Assembly: GCA_003694175.1 (NCBI GenBank)
Contig: RFKV01000020.1
Coordinates: 1 to 16,553 of the forward strand
DNA length: 16,553 bases
Direction of reading: 5' to 3'
Source: Candidatus Dojkabacteria bacterium
Lineage (GTDB): Bacteria > Patescibacteriota > Dojkabacteria > J137
Made by a program: the position numbers and the translations under genes. Below are positions 8,429 to 15,770 of the stretch, one piece after another. A model generated the notes under the pieces. It was not told the origin of the DNA and did not search any database. It saw only the letters and a list, made by a program, of their open reading frames with translations. Position 1 is the first letter of the stretch, and each line of letters begins with the position of its first letter.

Positions 8429-10725
8429 GAGAAAAAAGAAGATTTGGTGTAAATAAAAAACGAATAGTTAACATAGTTATACCTGAGGACCTATACAATA
8501 ACAAAGAAAAATCAAAAGAGCCGCATCTTCATGGTGAAAACGATGATCTTAGTGTTAGTAATGATGTAGCTTCATTGCCAAGGAGACTCAGAAGGTTTAA
8601 GATCTCCCGGACAGATATCTTACATAATGGACAAGTAAAAAAGCACATTTTTAACTTTAAAAGAAAGGTATTATTAGTCTTTACGTTGATTTTGCCTCTC
8701 TCCTTTCTTCTTTTGGTTACACTTATGATCAATAGCTTTTATGGTTCATATGAACGTCTTACAGGTAATGCCGCATATTTAAAGGATCTCTCAGCAAGAT
8801 TAATTGATGATGTTAAAGATAAGGACATATCAAGTCTGGATGATTACATGAATGCAATACAAGAGTCTCTTAAAGAGACAAAACATGAGTTAGACAACTA
8901 CAGTTTCTTCAAAAACTTCCAATTTTTAGGAGGATACTATAAAAATCTTTCAACTTTACAAGAGATTTTAGATCAGATTGTTAAAATAATTGATCTGACG
9001 GTACCAAGTTTAAAGGTGATATTACAAGAGTCTGGTTTTAAACTTGAAAATTCTGATGAAGCTTTAGAAGGTAACCAGAACGATTCAATGAGTGCAATGC
9101 AGAAGATATTGAAAAATTTACCGAAATATTTGGATTTGTATAAACAACTTGAACCAGAGATATACCTTTTACTAAGCAAAATCAAACAAATAGATGGAAA
9201 GTATTTACCAAACATTTCTAATTTTGATTTTGAGGAAATACTGTTTGGGGTTAGTAAAGTTGAAGAAAAATATCCAGAAATATCCGAAAGCCTTATTAGT
9301 TTCATTTCTAATATTCCTGAGCTTATAGGTTTTGGGAAACGGGTTAGTTATTTGTTAGTTTTGCAAAACGAAACTGAACTTAGGGGATCAGGGGGATTGA
9401 TAACTGCCTATGGAGTTGTAACTCTAGAAAATGGGGAGGTCGTAGGTGACATAAACTTAACAGATACTTGGGTTCTTGAGAATTATGTATCTACTACACT
9501 TGGCATTGACGTAGGATACAGAAACTTTGGGGGGCAAAATCACTTAATGTATGGTTCGTCCTACTTAAGAAGTTGGTCTTGCGGTTCTTCATATATGAGG
9601 GCTCAAGACTCAGGCATATATCCCGATCTTTATATAAGTACAATGATGTTTAAGGATTATTATGATATTGCATCAAAGTACAATCCGAAAGATTATCCTA
9701 AATATGATCACATAATCATTGTAAATTACACGTTCAGTGAAAATTTAATGGGATTAATTCAGCCTTTAGTAGTTGAACCTTATGGTGTTGTGACTGCGGA
9801 AACCTTATATGACTTCATAAAGGCTGAAACTGATAATTTCAGTAAATACGGCTTTTTTGGCAGAGATAGGAAACGGATACTTAGCGAAATCTCTGAAGAA
9901 TTAAAAAAGAAGTTGTTTAGTTTGTCAACTGAAGATGTTTTAAAGTTAATTAAGATGGTTTTACATTCCTTTAAGGCAAAAGATATTTCTTTATCGAGCA
10001 CAAATGAGGTTATTCAGACATTTTTTGATGGTTATGGACTGACTGCTCGGGTTCCTACAAATTTACCCTTTGACTATTTTCATTTTAATGAAGCACAAAA
10101 TTGTGCTCTTAAATTAAATAAGTGGATAAGAAATTCAGTTTCGCAGGAAATCAGTATTGACGATCAATCAGGTGCGATCAGTAAAACTGTAGAAGTCAAT
10201 TGGGTTAATGAAAAGGTTTATGAAAATTCAATAAAGGAGCAGTATGACATCACAGGAAGGTATACATACAGGGCGTGGGTTCGTTTTTTCTTCCCAGAGG
10301 GTTCATCAAAAATTCGGACAAATGCTTTCGAGAAGTCAGGTTATACATTATTTAGGCCACAATTTTATGTAGATAAAAAAATGAACTATCAGACTATAGA
10401 TGGGGTGATAGAGTTTGATCACAGAAGGTTATCTGAGAAAGTTCCACCTCCAAGGCATAGCCTTTCAGCATCTTGGGTATTGCCAGATAGTCTAAACTTT
10501 AACAAAAGTAAAGAGTATAAAATGCTCATCCAAAAACACCCAGGTAAGTCTTGGGGAGAGGTCCAAACAATAAAAATAAATCACAAGGAAAACGTTTACA
10601 TCACGACTTTCGTATTGGATCAGGATAAATTAGTGACATATAGGGATGGTTTGATAATTGTAGAGAACTACCACACTAAGTTGAATTTATTTCAGGAGCT
10701 TATAGATAACATTTTCTCTGGATAA
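8425..10725 (+). CDS. DUF4012-family membrane protein
   Basis: The protein has 766 residues with a basic cytoplasmic N-terminus (1-80), one membrane helix (about 82-104) and a helical extracytoplasmic stretch (115-300). The DUF4012 core follows: 'YLLVLQNETELRGSGGLI' (309-326) with its hallmark N-E-T-E-L-R-G-S-G-G, then 'MRAQDSGIYPD' (391-401) matching the family R-x-x-D/N...PD motif. Next come 'YDHIIIVNYTFSENLMGLI' (427-445) and an arginine-containing stretch with a helix (480-497). A beta-rich C-terminal domain (about 585-765) matches the tail of the other DUF4012 protein in this window. DUF4012 has no established biochemical role. The order of segments recalls LytR-CpsA-Psr glycan ligases, which is my inference only. 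ATG 8425 overlaps the gatB stop, and the gene ends 1 nt before the next start, so all three genes are expressed as one unit. Confidence 0.85.
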   Translation: MREKRRFGVNKKRIVNIVIPEDLYNNKEKSKEPHLHGENDDLSVSNDVASLPRRLRRFKISRTDILHNGQVKKHIFNFKRKVLLVFTLILPLSFLLLVTLMINSFYGSYERLTGNAAYLKDLSARLIDDVKDKDISSLDDYMNAIQESLKETKHELDNYSFFKNFQFLGGYYKNLSTLQEILDQIVKIIDLTVPSLKVILQESGFKLENSDEALEGNQNDSMSAMQKILKNLPKYLDLYKQLEPEIYLLLSKIKQIDGKYLPNISNFDFEEILFGVSKVEEKYPEISESLISFISNIPELIGFGKRVSYLLVLQNETELRGSGGLITAYGVVTLENGEVVGDINLTDTWVLENYVSTTLGIDVGYRNFGGQNHLMYGSSYLRSWSCGSSYMRAQDSGIYPDLYISTMMFKDYYDIASKYNPKDYPKYDHIIIVNYTFSENLMGLIQPLVVEPYGVVTAETLYDFIKAETDNFSKYGFFGRDRKRILSEISEELKKKLFSLSTEDVLKLIKMVLHSFKAKDISLSSTNEVIQTFFDGYGLTARVPTNLPFDYFHFNEAQNCALKLNKWIRNSVSQEISIDDQSGAISKTVEVNWVNEKVYENSIKEQYDITGRYTYRAWVRFFFPEGSSKIRTNAFEKSGYTLFRPQFYVDKKMNYQTIDGVIEFDHRRLSEKVPPPRHSLSASWVLPDSLNFNKSKEYKMLIQKHPGKSWGEVQTIKINHKENVYITTFVLDQDKLVTYRDGLIIVENYHTKLNLFQELIDNIFSG

Positions 10726-10726
10726 A

Positions 10727-12004
10727 ATGAAAAGAATAGTTATTGACTTGACATTTATATACGATCGAAAAGCCTCTGGTGGTACCCTTCACTATGGTAA
10801 GAATTTAATAAAAAAGCTACTAGATATATTGGTGGACAATGAATCTGTAGAAGTTTTTTTGTTAGGTTTTAAAACTTTGACTTTGAATATGTTTGACCTT
10901 GGTTTTACGAATTTGGAATTGCAAGCACTTTCTATGAAAAAAGATCTGAGATTTGTAAGTTTAGGCATCAGCCCGGCAAAAGTACCTAACAAAAAAGTAT
11001 CGAATATGATTGACAAAGCAATAAAGTCATTAGATCCTGATCTGTTTTTCACAATTAATACTAAAAATAAATTACCGGGTCAAAACAATCCTAGATTGAA
11101 GAAAGTAATTTCAGTGTTGGATTTGTTTCCCTTAGTTACCAGGTATTCAAAGGTGTTGAGACCGACAATTTTTTTTAAGAATGGTGTCAAGGAAAGCTTA
11201 TTAACAGCTGATATTATTTTTTTACCTTCTGAACAAGTAAAAAGAACGGCAACGAGCATTTTTAACTACGAAAACAAGTTTGTTGTTTGTAATCCAGGAG
11301 TTGATCCGAAATTCTTCTTCGAAAAAGAAAATTTCCCCGACGAAAGAAAAATATATATTCAAAACGTATATAACCTACCTGAAAGATATTACTTTTTCAA
11401 TAACTCTCTTTCAGTTAAAGAAGACAGATCTGCATTAAAAAAATTTTTAGAAATGGTTGCAGTGTATAAAAAAATTCACACATCACTTCCAGAAAAGCTT
11501 GTGATTGTGGGAAGAGAATTTAAAAAGAGTGTTGACGGAAAAATAACTCCTAAAACAGAAGGTGCAGAGATATTTGTCAAAGAAGTAAAAAAGTTGGGTC
11601 TTTTGGATATGTTGATAACAACGGACAGTGTGAGTGACGAGATTTACAATGACTTATTGTATTTTTCCACAGCAGTCTTTTCACTCAGCTCTCCTTTTAA
11701 ATTTAATAATGTGATATTACAATCAATGGCAGCAAAGGTGCCAATAATTACTAATCTTGTTGATCAAAGCGTGGATATAACAGAAGGAAATAGTTTTGCC
11801 TACATTGATTTTAAGAGAAGTGATTTCGACTGGAAAGGTTTCTTTAGCGATCTTGGAGAGTTATTGTCAAATGTTGATGACAATCCAAAAATACACAATG
11901 CGAGAAATATTGCTCGAAAATTTAATTGGAACGCGACCGCAGGGATAATTTGGGATCAAATAAAACAGTTACTTGACATAACAAGTCGTAGTGAATATAT
12001 TTGA
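10727..12004 (+). CDS. GT4-like glycosyltransferase with degenerate EX7E motif
   Basis: This 425-residue GT-B-fold protein has an N-terminal half with 'SGGTLHYGKNLIKKLL' (17-32), equivalent to the GIGRY-helix of GT4 enzymes. 'VISVLDLFPLV' (128-138), 'FLPSEQVKR' (165-173) and 'VVCNPGVDPKFF' (186-197) are recognisable GT4 landmarks. In the donor-binding half the region that should hold EX7E reads 'PFKFNNVILQSMAAKVP' (323-339). Phe324 and Gln332 replace the two glutamates. Activity on a canonical nucleotide-sugar donor is therefore uncertain; it may be a non-catalytic partner or use another donor. It starts 1 nt after the DUF4012 stop with no Shine-Dalgarno sequence, so it is probably coupled. 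The 3' end contains the promoter of the next small gene. Fold assignment is fair, function open. Confidence 0.75.
   Translation: MKRIVIDLTFIYDRKASGGTLHYGKNLIKKLLDILVDNESVEVFLLGFKTLTLNMFDLGFTNLELQALSMKKDLRFVSLGISPAKVPNKKVSNMIDKAIKSLDPDLFFTINTKNKLPGQNNPRLKKVISVLDLFPLVTRYSKVLRPTIFFKNGVKESLLTADIIFLPSEQVKRTATSIFNYENKFVVCNPGVDPKFFFEKENFPDERKIYIQNVYNLPERYYFFNNSLSVKEDRSALKKFLEMVAVYKKIHTSLPEKLVIVGREFKKSVDGKITPKTEGAEIFVKEVKKLGLLDMLITTDSVSDEIYNDLLYFSTAVFSLSSPFKFNNVILQSMAAKVPIITNLVDQSVDITEGNSFAYIDFKRSDFDWKGFFSDLGELLSNVDDNPKIHNARNIARKFNWNATAGIIWDQIKQLLDITSRSEYI
11973..12001 (+). promoter_or_regulatory. Strong sigma-70-type promoter inside the 3' end of the glycosyltransferase gene
   Basis: A perfect -35 TTGACA (11973-11978), a 17-nt spacer and -10 TATATT (11996-12001) lie within the last codons of the upstream gene. 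The predicted start near 12008 is about 11 nt before ATG 12019, which suggests that the small gene has its own transcript. Confidence 0.7.
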
Positions 12005-12018
12005 CTATAGTTATATTT

Positions 12019-12288
12019 ATGGCTATGTTCGAAAATCTTGACCCGAAAATAAGAGAGTATGGTACTTTTAGTTTCATAGTTGCAGTAATTATATCACTGT
12101 TTATCAACTTTACTTTGGTAGAAACCCTAAAGGGTAGTTTTGCGTATGGTTTTCCACTAAATCTAGCTACAACTTCGGGAATTGGTAACTTTCTTGCGAG
12201 AGTTGTAAATTCTTTAGTGATGGGAGCTTTTTTAACGGTACCAACCTACTACCTTATCATGAAGTACTTAGTTAGGGGCGGTAGATAA
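12019..12288 (+). CDS. Small two-helix membrane protein of unknown function
   Basis: This 89-residue protein was not recognised as any family. A charged N-terminus (FENLDPKIREYG) leads into a membrane helix at about residues 16-35. A short loop and a second helix at about 62-84 follow, ending in a basic tail (LVRGGR). ATG 12019 is chosen over an in-frame TTG at 12001 because that TTG lies on the -10 element; ATG 12025 is also possible. The gene has a near-consensus promoter inside the preceding glycosyltransferase gene. It ends 21 nt inside the 3' end of uppP on the opposite strand. Its position between an envelope glycosyltransferase and uppP suggests a membrane or envelope role, but nothing in the sequence proves it. 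Confidence 0.65.
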   Translation: MAMFENLDPKIREYGTFSFIVAVIISLFINFTLVETLKGSFAYGFPLNLATTSGIGNFLARVVNSLVMGAFLTVPTYYLIMKYLVRGGR

Positions 12289-13122
12289 AAACAAAACAAA
12301 AAGAATTACTCCTACTATAACTCTATACCAGCCAAATATAGACAGGTCCTTTTTTTTAACGTATTTCATCAAGAAGTCTATAGCCAAGTAGCCTGTCAAG
12401 AAAGAGCTGATGATGCCAATAACCACAATTATTACATTTAAATTTTGGTTTGTTTGCCTTATGATATTTAAAACTCCTAAAGCACTTGTTAATATAGATA
12501 TTGGAATACTCATCAAGAAAGTAAATTCAGTTATTGCTACTCTACTCAACCCCACACCTTGACCTGTAATCAGGGTAATGCCTGATCTCGAAATTCCCCT
12601 GATAAAAGATATGGTTTGAGATATCCCAATAATCAGTGCTTTTTTCCTTGTGACTTCTTCGATCCTTAATTTATTTTTTTTGAATATTTTCTTTTCCAAC
12701 AGGAATATTATGCCCACCAAAATCATTGGTATTGATGTCACCAAGTAAATATTATGAGAATCACCTACAACTGTATCATAGAAAGTTTCAAGGGGCCTAT
12801 TCACCACTAAACCAAGTAAAATAGCTGGTATGGTGGCAATTATTACATTGAACACTACATTCACATCTTGCTTTTCGACAAATTTCATTTTTCTTTTGCG
12901 TATGAACTTGACGAGGGAGGTTGAATACTTTTGAATTTTTTTACGAAAGTAAATTAAAAGTGCAAATAGTGTCCCGATTTGTACGGACAAAATAAAAGCA
13001 GTTGGTGGAGTTTTTATTCCGAGTAAATAAGATAAAAAGTAAAGATGTCCTGAGCTTGAGACTGGAATAAACTCTGTAAGCCCTTGTATACTGCCCAAGA
13101 TAAAGGATTCAAAAATGTCCAT
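12268..13122 (-). CDS. uppP: Undecaprenyl-diphosphatase UppP (BacA family)
   Basis: UppP is an integral membrane phosphatase that recycles undecaprenyl pyrophosphate to the monophosphate carrier used for peptidoglycan and other surface glycans. The 284-residue length is near the usual ~270. The first signature is intact: Q13-GLT-E17 and 'PVSSSGH' (20-26), containing the active-site Ser and His. The second signature reads 'FIRGISRSG' (173-181), keeping the S-R-S-G core, but Arg175 replaces the proline of the common PGxSRSG form. Multiple hydrophobic helices span the protein. Its start has an extended -10 promoter about 21 nt upstream on the same strand and no Shine-Dalgarno sequence. The 3' end overlaps the convergent small membrane gene by 21 nt. 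Its proximity to glycosyltransferases and DUF4012 genes fits a lipid-linked glycan pathway. Confidence 0.95.
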   Translation of the reverse strand: MDIFESFILGSIQGLTEFIPVSSSGHLYFLSYLLGIKTPPTAFILSVQIGTLFALLIYFRKKIQKYSTSLVKFIRKRKMKFVEKQDVNVVFNVIIATIPAILLGLVVNRPLETFYDTVVGDSHNIYLVTSIPMILVGIIFLLEKKIFKKNKLRIEEVTRKKALIIGISQTISFIRGISRSGITLITGQGVGLSRVAITEFTFLMSIPISILTSALGVLNIIRQTNQNLNVIIVVIGIISSFLTGYLAIDFLMKYVKKKDLSIFGWYRVIVGVILFVLFLSTAPN

Positions 13123-13143
13123 GTTACATAATTAACGTTTGCA

Positions 13144-13152
13144 ATTATATCA
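13144..13152 (-). promoter_or_regulatory. uppP promoter, extended -10
   Basis: Read on the minus strand this is TGA-TATAAT, a consensus extended -10. The hexamer (13144-13149) ends 21 nt before the ATG at 13122, predicting a leader of roughly 15 nt. No recognisable -35 is present, as is usual for extended -10 promoters. Confidence 0.65.
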
Positions 13153-13440
13153 ATAATATAGATATGAATCGTAGAACAGAGATTTAGGTTTAATTTTTAG
13201 TTCTACAATTTATTGGTGCCAGCTTCGTGATGCTTTGATAAATCGCATTTATTTTAAAATGACTCATGCTTATTTGTTCTTCTCATCCTCAAGTTATTTG
13301 TAAACCTTTAAAATTATTAAAATACCAAGATTTTAAACACTAACTAGAAAAATATAATTTAGAATGTCTGTATTATAATGCCAACCGGTAAGTGAGGCTA
13401 CATTATGACTTATTTTCAGGTGTTGGGTTTTTTGTTAAGG

Positions 13441-13446
13441 TATACT
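13441..13446 (+). promoter_or_regulatory. Probable -10 of the MFS/photolyase operon
   Basis: TATACT lies 26 nt before ATG 13473, preceded by a T-rich stretch but no consensus -35. It would start transcription near 13453. A competing TATAAT at 13374-13379 would give a leader of about 87 nt. Confidence 0.4.
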
Positions 13447-13472
13447 AGAGTGTAGTTCTAAATTTTGAATTT

Positions 13473-14096
13473 ATGCGCATAGGAAGTGAGAATATTTCTT
13501 TGTTAAGAAGATTTGGACTGAACAAAGTGATCTTTTACCTTACTATGTCAGATGTTTTTACATGGGGTTTGTACATGGTTCTTAACTCTTTTATTGGTCT
13601 GTACTTAGCTCACAAATTTGGAGGTCAGGCGATAGAGGTAGTAGGAATTGGTGTTGCAATGTTTAATTTTTCTAAAGGTTTTTTTCAGATACCTATAGGT
13701 TTATTAACTGACAAGATTGAAAAGGATAGAGATGATATCTTTGTTTTATGTGTAGGTAATATCATGATGGGATTGCCCTATATACTTCTGCCGTTTATTA
13801 CCACTCCCGTCTTTTATTATGTCGCTATGTTTCTGGTAGGCTTAGGAGCATCTATGAACTTAGTAAATTGGAGAAAAATATTTGCAAAGAATTTGGTAAA
13901 GGATAAAGAAGGGTTTAACTACGCTGTATATGACACGACAATGAGTGCTTCAATGGTCTTTTTTGGTTTGATTTTAGGATATGCATTTTCTTTAGGAGAA
14001 AAATGGTTTGACCTAATAATGTTTTTAATTGGTATTGGGATTATCTCAAGTGGTTTTTGGGTAGTATTGATATACTTTAACAGAAGTAAAAAGTGA
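13473..14096 (+). CDS. Six-helix, half-size MFS-like membrane protein
   Basis: This 207-residue protein has about six predicted membrane helices (roughly 18-46, 53-77, 89-108, 112-132, 152-172, 178-202). Between helices 2 and 3 it has 'GLLTDKIEKDRDD' (76-88), matching the MFS motif A pattern G-x-L-x-D...R. This is half of a normal 12-helix major facilitator; the frame ends cleanly and is followed by an overlapping gene, so it does not look like a frameshift. It may dimerise to form a transporter or have a non-transport role. The TGA stop overlaps the GTG start of the photolyase gene (GTGA), indicating coupled expression. ATG 13473 follows a TATACT -10 by 26 nt. Substrate unknown; the MFS relationship is a pattern-level call. 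Confidence 0.7.
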   Translation: MRIGSENISLLRRFGLNKVIFYLTMSDVFTWGLYMVLNSFIGLYLAHKFGGQAIEVVGIGVAMFNFSKGFFQIPIGLLTDKIEKDRDDIFVLCVGNIMMGLPYILLPFITTPVFYYVAMFLVGLGASMNLVNWRKIFAKNLVKDKEGFNYAVYDTTMSASMVFFGLILGYAFSLGEKWFDLIMFLIGIGIISSGFWVVLIYFNRSKK

Positions 14097-15547
14097 TTGA
14101 TTTGGATGTCAACAAAACACTTAAAAGCAGAATTCGAAAACTAAACTCCTCAAATCCAAGAATTGGGGATTGTGTGATATATGTAATGTCCCGGGAGCAG
14201 AGATTTCATGACAACTACGCTTTGCTTGCCGCTTTAACTCACGCTAAATCGTTAAATTGCAAGCCTGTGGTCGTTTTTAATCTATATCCTGACGTTAAAA
14301 ACAGATCGAAAGAACAGTTGTATTGGATGTTAGAAGGTCTTAAAGAGGTTGAGATTGAATTAAAAAAAATAGGTGTTGAATTCCAACTAAATCAAATAGA
14401 AAAAGGTTTTCAAAAGTCTGTTCAAATTAAACAATACATTGACAGACTAAATCCTTCAGCAGTCTATCTAGATTTTAATTCTTTAAAAGGTTCTAGAAGT
14501 CTAAATCGTAAGTTGGCTTCTATACTTCAAATTCCAGTTTATGAAGTTGATGGAAGAAACATAGTTCCTGCTTGGATATCAAGTCAGAAAGAAGAGTACC
14601 AGGCGGCAACTTTTAGACCAAAGATATTTGGATTTTTACATTTATACTTAGTTGATGATTTTAAATTAGGGTATCCAGTTTTTGATGAAAGAGTAATTCA
14701 CACGGTGAATTGGGATGAGGCGTTCAGTTTTGTAGCACAACACTATCCCTCTAGACCTCAGACTCTTCCTAACTCAGGATTTTCCAGTGCAAAACTTATG
14801 TTAAACGACTTTTTGGAGAATCGTTTAACTAATTATTCAAAAGAAAGAAATAATCCAAATGAAGCCGCCCAATCAGGCCTAAGTCCTTACTTGCATTACG
14901 GACAAATAAGCTCTTTAAGAGTTTCGCTTAGTATAATTAGTTTTCTTAAAGAAAAAGGACTTGAGGTTTTTTTTGATCCTAGTAGGAATAAGGCAAGACG
15001 AGCTACCGAGGGTTTACCCGATCTAGTACAGTCGGCTGAGGCGTTTCTGGAAGAGCTAATTGTGCGTAGGGAAATTTCTGAAAATTTTTGTTTTTATAAT
15101 AAAAACTATGACAACTATCTGGCTGCGAAAGATTGGGCTAAAGCATCAATCGAAAAGCATAAGTTAGATAGTAGACAGTATCTATACTCCTTCGAAGAGT
15201 TTGAAAATGCTCAAACACACGATGAGGCATGGAACGCGGCTCAGGTTCAAATGAAAAAAGTTGGAAAAATGCATGGGTACATGAGGATGTATTGGGCTAA
15301 GAAAATTTTAGAATGGACACCAAATGTCCAGACGGCACTAGAATATGCGATCAAACTCAATGATATGTATGAGCTTGATGGCAAAGATCCCAACGGATAT
15401 GCTGGAATTGCTTGGAGTATTTTGGGGATACATGATAGACCGTGGTTTGAGAGAGAAATATATGGAAATATTCGGTACATGAATTTTGAAGGTTTAAAGA
15501 AAAAATTTGACGTTGATAAATACATAAGGATGGTAAAGGAATTGTAG
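14093..15547 (+). CDS. Class II deoxyribodipyrimidine (CPD) photolyase
   Basis: This 484-residue flavoprotein uses blue light and FADH- to split UV-induced cyclobutane pyrimidine dimers. Class II is shown by 'YVMSREQRFHDNYALL' (30-45) and 'NIVPAWISSQKEEYQAATFRP' split across 156-176. Further support comes from 'GLSPYLHYGQIS' (262-273), 'THDEAWNAAQVQM' (375-387), 'GKMHGYMRMYWAKKILEW' (391-408), 'LDGKDPNGY' (428-436) and 'RYMNFEGLKKKFDV' (461-474). These match the FAD- and DNA-binding signatures of that class. Tryptophans at 348, 380 and 401 are candidates for the electron-transfer chain. The start is GTG 14093, overlapping the stop of the six-helix membrane protein gene by 4 nt; no Shine-Dalgarno sequence is seen. 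A strong terminator follows about 220 nt downstream. The family call is secure. Confidence 0.96.
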   Translation: MIDLDVNKTLKSRIRKLNSSNPRIGDCVIYVMSREQRFHDNYALLAALTHAKSLNCKPVVVFNLYPDVKNRSKEQLYWMLEGLKEVEIELKKIGVEFQLNQIEKGFQKSVQIKQYIDRLNPSAVYLDFNSLKGSRSLNRKLASILQIPVYEVDGRNIVPAWISSQKEEYQAATFRPKIFGFLHLYLVDDFKLGYPVFDERVIHTVNWDEAFSFVAQHYPSRPQTLPNSGFSSAKLMLNDFLENRLTNYSKERNNPNEAAQSGLSPYLHYGQISSLRVSLSIISFLKEKGLEVFFDPSRNKARRATEGLPDLVQSAEAFLEELIVRREISENFCFYNKNYDNYLAAKDWAKASIEKHKLDSRQYLYSFEEFENAQTHDEAWNAAQVQMKKVGKMHGYMRMYWAKKILEWTPNVQTALEYAIKLNDMYELDGKDPNGYAGIAWSILGIHDRPWFEREIYGNIRYMNFEGLKKKFDVDKYIRMVKEL

Positions 15548-15599
15548 GTTTATAAAAATACACGAAATTTGGCTTGAGAGGTTGTGTTGTACCGAGGCG

Positions 15600-15674
15600 T
15601 TTAGTTAGATTTTAGGATCTAAACTAAATAAATAAGTTCTGTTAAATTTCTTCTTGATAATAAAATTACAGAAC
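15600..15674 (+). other. Two hairpins in the 3' untranslated region of the photolyase operon
   Basis: The first hairpin pairs TTTAGTT-AGAT (15600-15610) with ATCT-A-AACTAAA (15617-15628), with one bulged A. The second pairs GTTCTGT (15636-15642) and AATTT (15645-15649) with AAATT-ACAGAAC (15663-15674). Neither has a T-tract, so they are not terminators in themselves. They could protect the transcript 3' end or be chance structure in AT-rich DNA. Confidence 0.4.
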
Positions 15675-15770
15675 CAAATTGGCTTATTTTGTTTTAGAAA
15701 TAATTTTGTTAAATAGCTTTATAATTTAGAAATTCAGAGAAGAAAGCTAAGGTTGTACGATTAATTTAGA

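Larger units (their letters stand above)
13123..13472. other. Divergent intergenic region between uppP and the MFS/photolyase operon
   Basis: This is 350 nt of AT-rich sequence holding promoters for both strands. A 7-bp inverted repeat GTAGAAC-N22-GTTCTAC (13171-13206) lies near the uppP -35 position. The related octamer TAGTTCTA recurs at 13453-13460, close to the predicted start of the plus-strand transcript. A second TATAAT at 13374-13379 precedes a 16-codon ORF (13405-13455). No longer gene or structured RNA is recognised. Confidence 0.55.

Noticed and set aside
8973..9305. A 110-codon open frame antisense to the DUF4012 gene
   Set aside because: It mirrors the real gene; its composition is a by-product of AT-rich codons on the other strand.
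13473..14096. The six-helix protein as a frameshifted remnant of a full MFS transporter
   Set aside because: The downstream sequence is a complete photolyase starting in a 4-nt overlap, leaving no room for a second MFS half.
15247..15525. A 92-codon antisense frame within the photolyase gene
   Set aside because: The plus-strand frame is strongly conserved photolyase sequence throughout this interval.
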